A stretch of 5,302 nt of DNA, from positions 1 to 5,302 of the forward strand of contig VXNE01000604.1 of assembly GCA_009840715.1 (NCBI GenBank), given 5' to 3'. Below are positions 4,401 to 5,302 of this stretch, one piece after another. The notes beneath the pieces were generated by a model. It was not told the DNA's origin, did no database searches, and saw only the letters and a program-made list of their open reading frames with translations. The DNA is from Gammaproteobacteria bacterium (lineage in GTDB: Bacteria; Pseudomonadota; Gammaproteobacteria; Pseudomonadales; Azotimanducaceae). A program made the translations under genes and the position numbers. Numbering within the stretch: position 1 is the stretch's first letter; the number at the start of each line of letters is the position of its first letter.

Positions 4401-5302
4401 TCGCGCGACGGCCAAAGAGACGGGGCAGGGCGGGCCGAATCGAAGGCGGGCGCGGCGCCCGTGCGGCGTTCGCCCTGAACCGGCTCCCGGTTTGCGCCAT
4501 CCTCCTCTGCGCGACGTTCGTCCTCACGAACTGCGGCGGCGGGGGCGGAGGTTCGAGGGTGACACCCGCGGTGATGCCCGATACCGGGCAGCCGCAACAA
4601 CCCCCGCAAGAGCCTGAACAGCCGCCGCAGCCGCCGCAACCCCAGCAGCCGCAGCCAGAATGCATTCCGCTCCACGACGGGACCTGCGCCTCCACCGGGG
4701 ATTTCAACAGCCGGGCGGGGCGGCTCGCCTTGGAATACCGCCTCGAGACGCCCTTCCGGAACCAGTGGGGCCTGGGAGCCATCGGCGCGGACCGGGCCTA
4801 CGCCCACGTCAACCTGCTCAAGGGCGAAAACGCCGGCGCGGGCGCGGGCGTGACCATCGGCTTCATCGACTCGGGCATCGACACGGCGCACGGGATGTTC
4901 GCGGGAAAAACGGTGAACGAGGTGTTCCTGGGAAACACCCCGAATGAGAGGGGTACGAAGTTTTCTCACGGCACGGCCGTCGCGAGCGTCGCCGCCGGAA
5001 TCCGGGATCACTCCATCTCGAACGGCCCGCAAGGCGTCGCCTGGGACGCCGACATCGCCATGTTCGCCATTCCCGTAGGAACCCCGGACGACACCTACAA
5101 CCCCGTCTCTCTCGCGGACTCAACAAGCGTAAACACCTCGTGGGCGTCGCGGTTCAACCGGATCCTGGCGTGGCGGAACGGCCCGAAGCGCGTGGACATC
5201 CTGAACCTGAGCATCGGCTTCGAAGGCATCATCGACGCCTACGGCGAAACCGGTCTCCGCGCCAACTTTGCGGATGCGATCGCCGCGATGGCGCAGGCGG
5301 GG
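4394..5302 (+). CDS. Subtilisin-like (S8) serine protease, lipoprotein/autotransporter style (3' partial)
   Basis: The 303 visible residues run off the right edge. Residues 1-30 are strongly basic. A hydrophobic core at about 31-45 ends in VLTNC, with C47 followed by six glycines, which suggests a type II (lipoprotein) signal with an unusual Asn at -1. A Pro/Gln-rich tether spans about 66-88, then C90 and C98, a possible disulphide. The S8 domain starts near 120 (EYRLETPFRNQWGLGAIGADRAY). It shows the catalytic Asp D159 in GFIDSGID, the catalytic His H192 in SHGTAVASVAAGI, and the core strand VDILNLSIG at 267-275. The Ser and oxyanion Asn lie beyond the window. The N-terminal layout resembles subtilase autotransporters of the SphB1/NalP type, so a C-terminal beta-barrel is expected but unseen. 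The ATG at 4394 has GGAAGG 4 bases upstream (tight); an in-frame TGA at 4364 rules out longer ATG/GTG starts. It likely acts at or outside the outer membrane. Confidence 0.92.
   Translation, partial: MVIARRPKRRGRAGRIEGGRGARAAFALNRLPVCAILLCATFVLTNCGGGGGGSRVTPAVMPDTGQPQQPPQEPEQPPQPPQPQQPQPECIPLHDGTCASTGDFNSRAGRLALEYRLETPFRNQWGLGAIGADRAYAHVNLLKGENAGAGAGVTIGFIDSGIDTAHGMFAGKTVNEVFLGNTPNERGTKFSHGTAVASVAAGIRDHSISNGPQGVAWDADIAMFAIPVGTPDDTYNPVSLADSTSVNTSWASRFNRILAWRNGPKRVDILNLSIGFEGIIDAYGETGLRANFADAIAAMAQAG
4589..4657 (+). repeat. Pro/Gln-rich low-complexity tether in the protease
   Basis: Imperfect cag/ccg/caa codon runs encode about 23 residues that are nearly all Pro, Gln or Glu (residues 66-88), between the Gly-rich lipoprotein-like start and the catalytic domain. 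Such segments act as extended spacers holding a domain away from a membrane. The repetitive codons could vary in number between strains. Confidence 0.8.

Noticed and set aside
4537..4550. G-rich run after the lipobox as a phase-variation tract
   Set aside because: The longest pure G run is only about five bases and the stretch is interrupted by C and A; it simply encodes glycines.
4292..5032. 246-residue minus-strand frame opposite the protease
   Set aside because: It is antisense to a protease with catalytic motifs; its Cys/Gly-rich run is the complement of the Pro/Gln codons.

Overview
This high-GC window has strong third-position G/C bias in its clear genes and looks like a chromosomal piece of a proteobacterium. 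The gene families and their order suggest an alphaproteobacterium, perhaps near the Rhodospirillales, but that placement is inference from protein style, not from a marker gene.

Layout. Positions 1-3694 hold a tightly packed minus-strand operon, transcribed from right to left. It encodes a membrane-anchored, multi-PAS sensor histidine kinase (1007-3694), a stand-alone DivK-like receiver (623-1003) and a receiver fused to a class III adenylate/guanylate cyclase (1-626, cut by the window edge). The kinase and first receiver are 3 bases apart, and the two receivers overlap in an ATGA junction, so the three are almost certainly co-transcribed and probably translationally coupled. The kinase has no receiver or HPt domain of its own. 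The simplest reading is that His658 phosphorylates one or both receivers, with the second linking the signal to cyclic-nucleotide synthesis.

The most striking feature of the operon is a recent in-frame tandem duplication inside the kinase gene. A 366-bp unit (122 codons, one whole PAS domain plus its signalling linker) is present twice, with one silent difference across about 374 compared bases. The junctions place the crossover in an 8-bp sequence encoding the conserved Asp-Ile-Thr of the PAS linker.

Positions 3695-4393 form a divergent intergenic region of about 700 bp, visibly less GC-rich than the genes. It contains candidate regulatory structure: overlapping opposed -10 elements, a strong bulged hairpin, two further inverted repeats, a 42-codon ORF overlapping the kinase GTG start, and a 7-codon ORF overlapping the protease start. 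All of these are candidates from sequence only.

Positions 4394-5302 carry, on the plus strand, the N-terminal 303 residues of a secreted subtilisin-like (S8) serine protease. It has a lipoprotein-like signal, a Gly-rich and Pro/Gln-rich tether, and the catalytic Asp and His; the catalytic Ser and any C-terminal autotransporter barrel lie beyond the window. Whether the sensor operon controls the divergent protease cannot be told from the sequence.

I found no tRNA, rRNA, CRISPR array, insertion sequence or clear intrinsic terminator. I did not find a plainly undescribed system; the kinase duplication and the structured divergent region are the parts most worth a second look.
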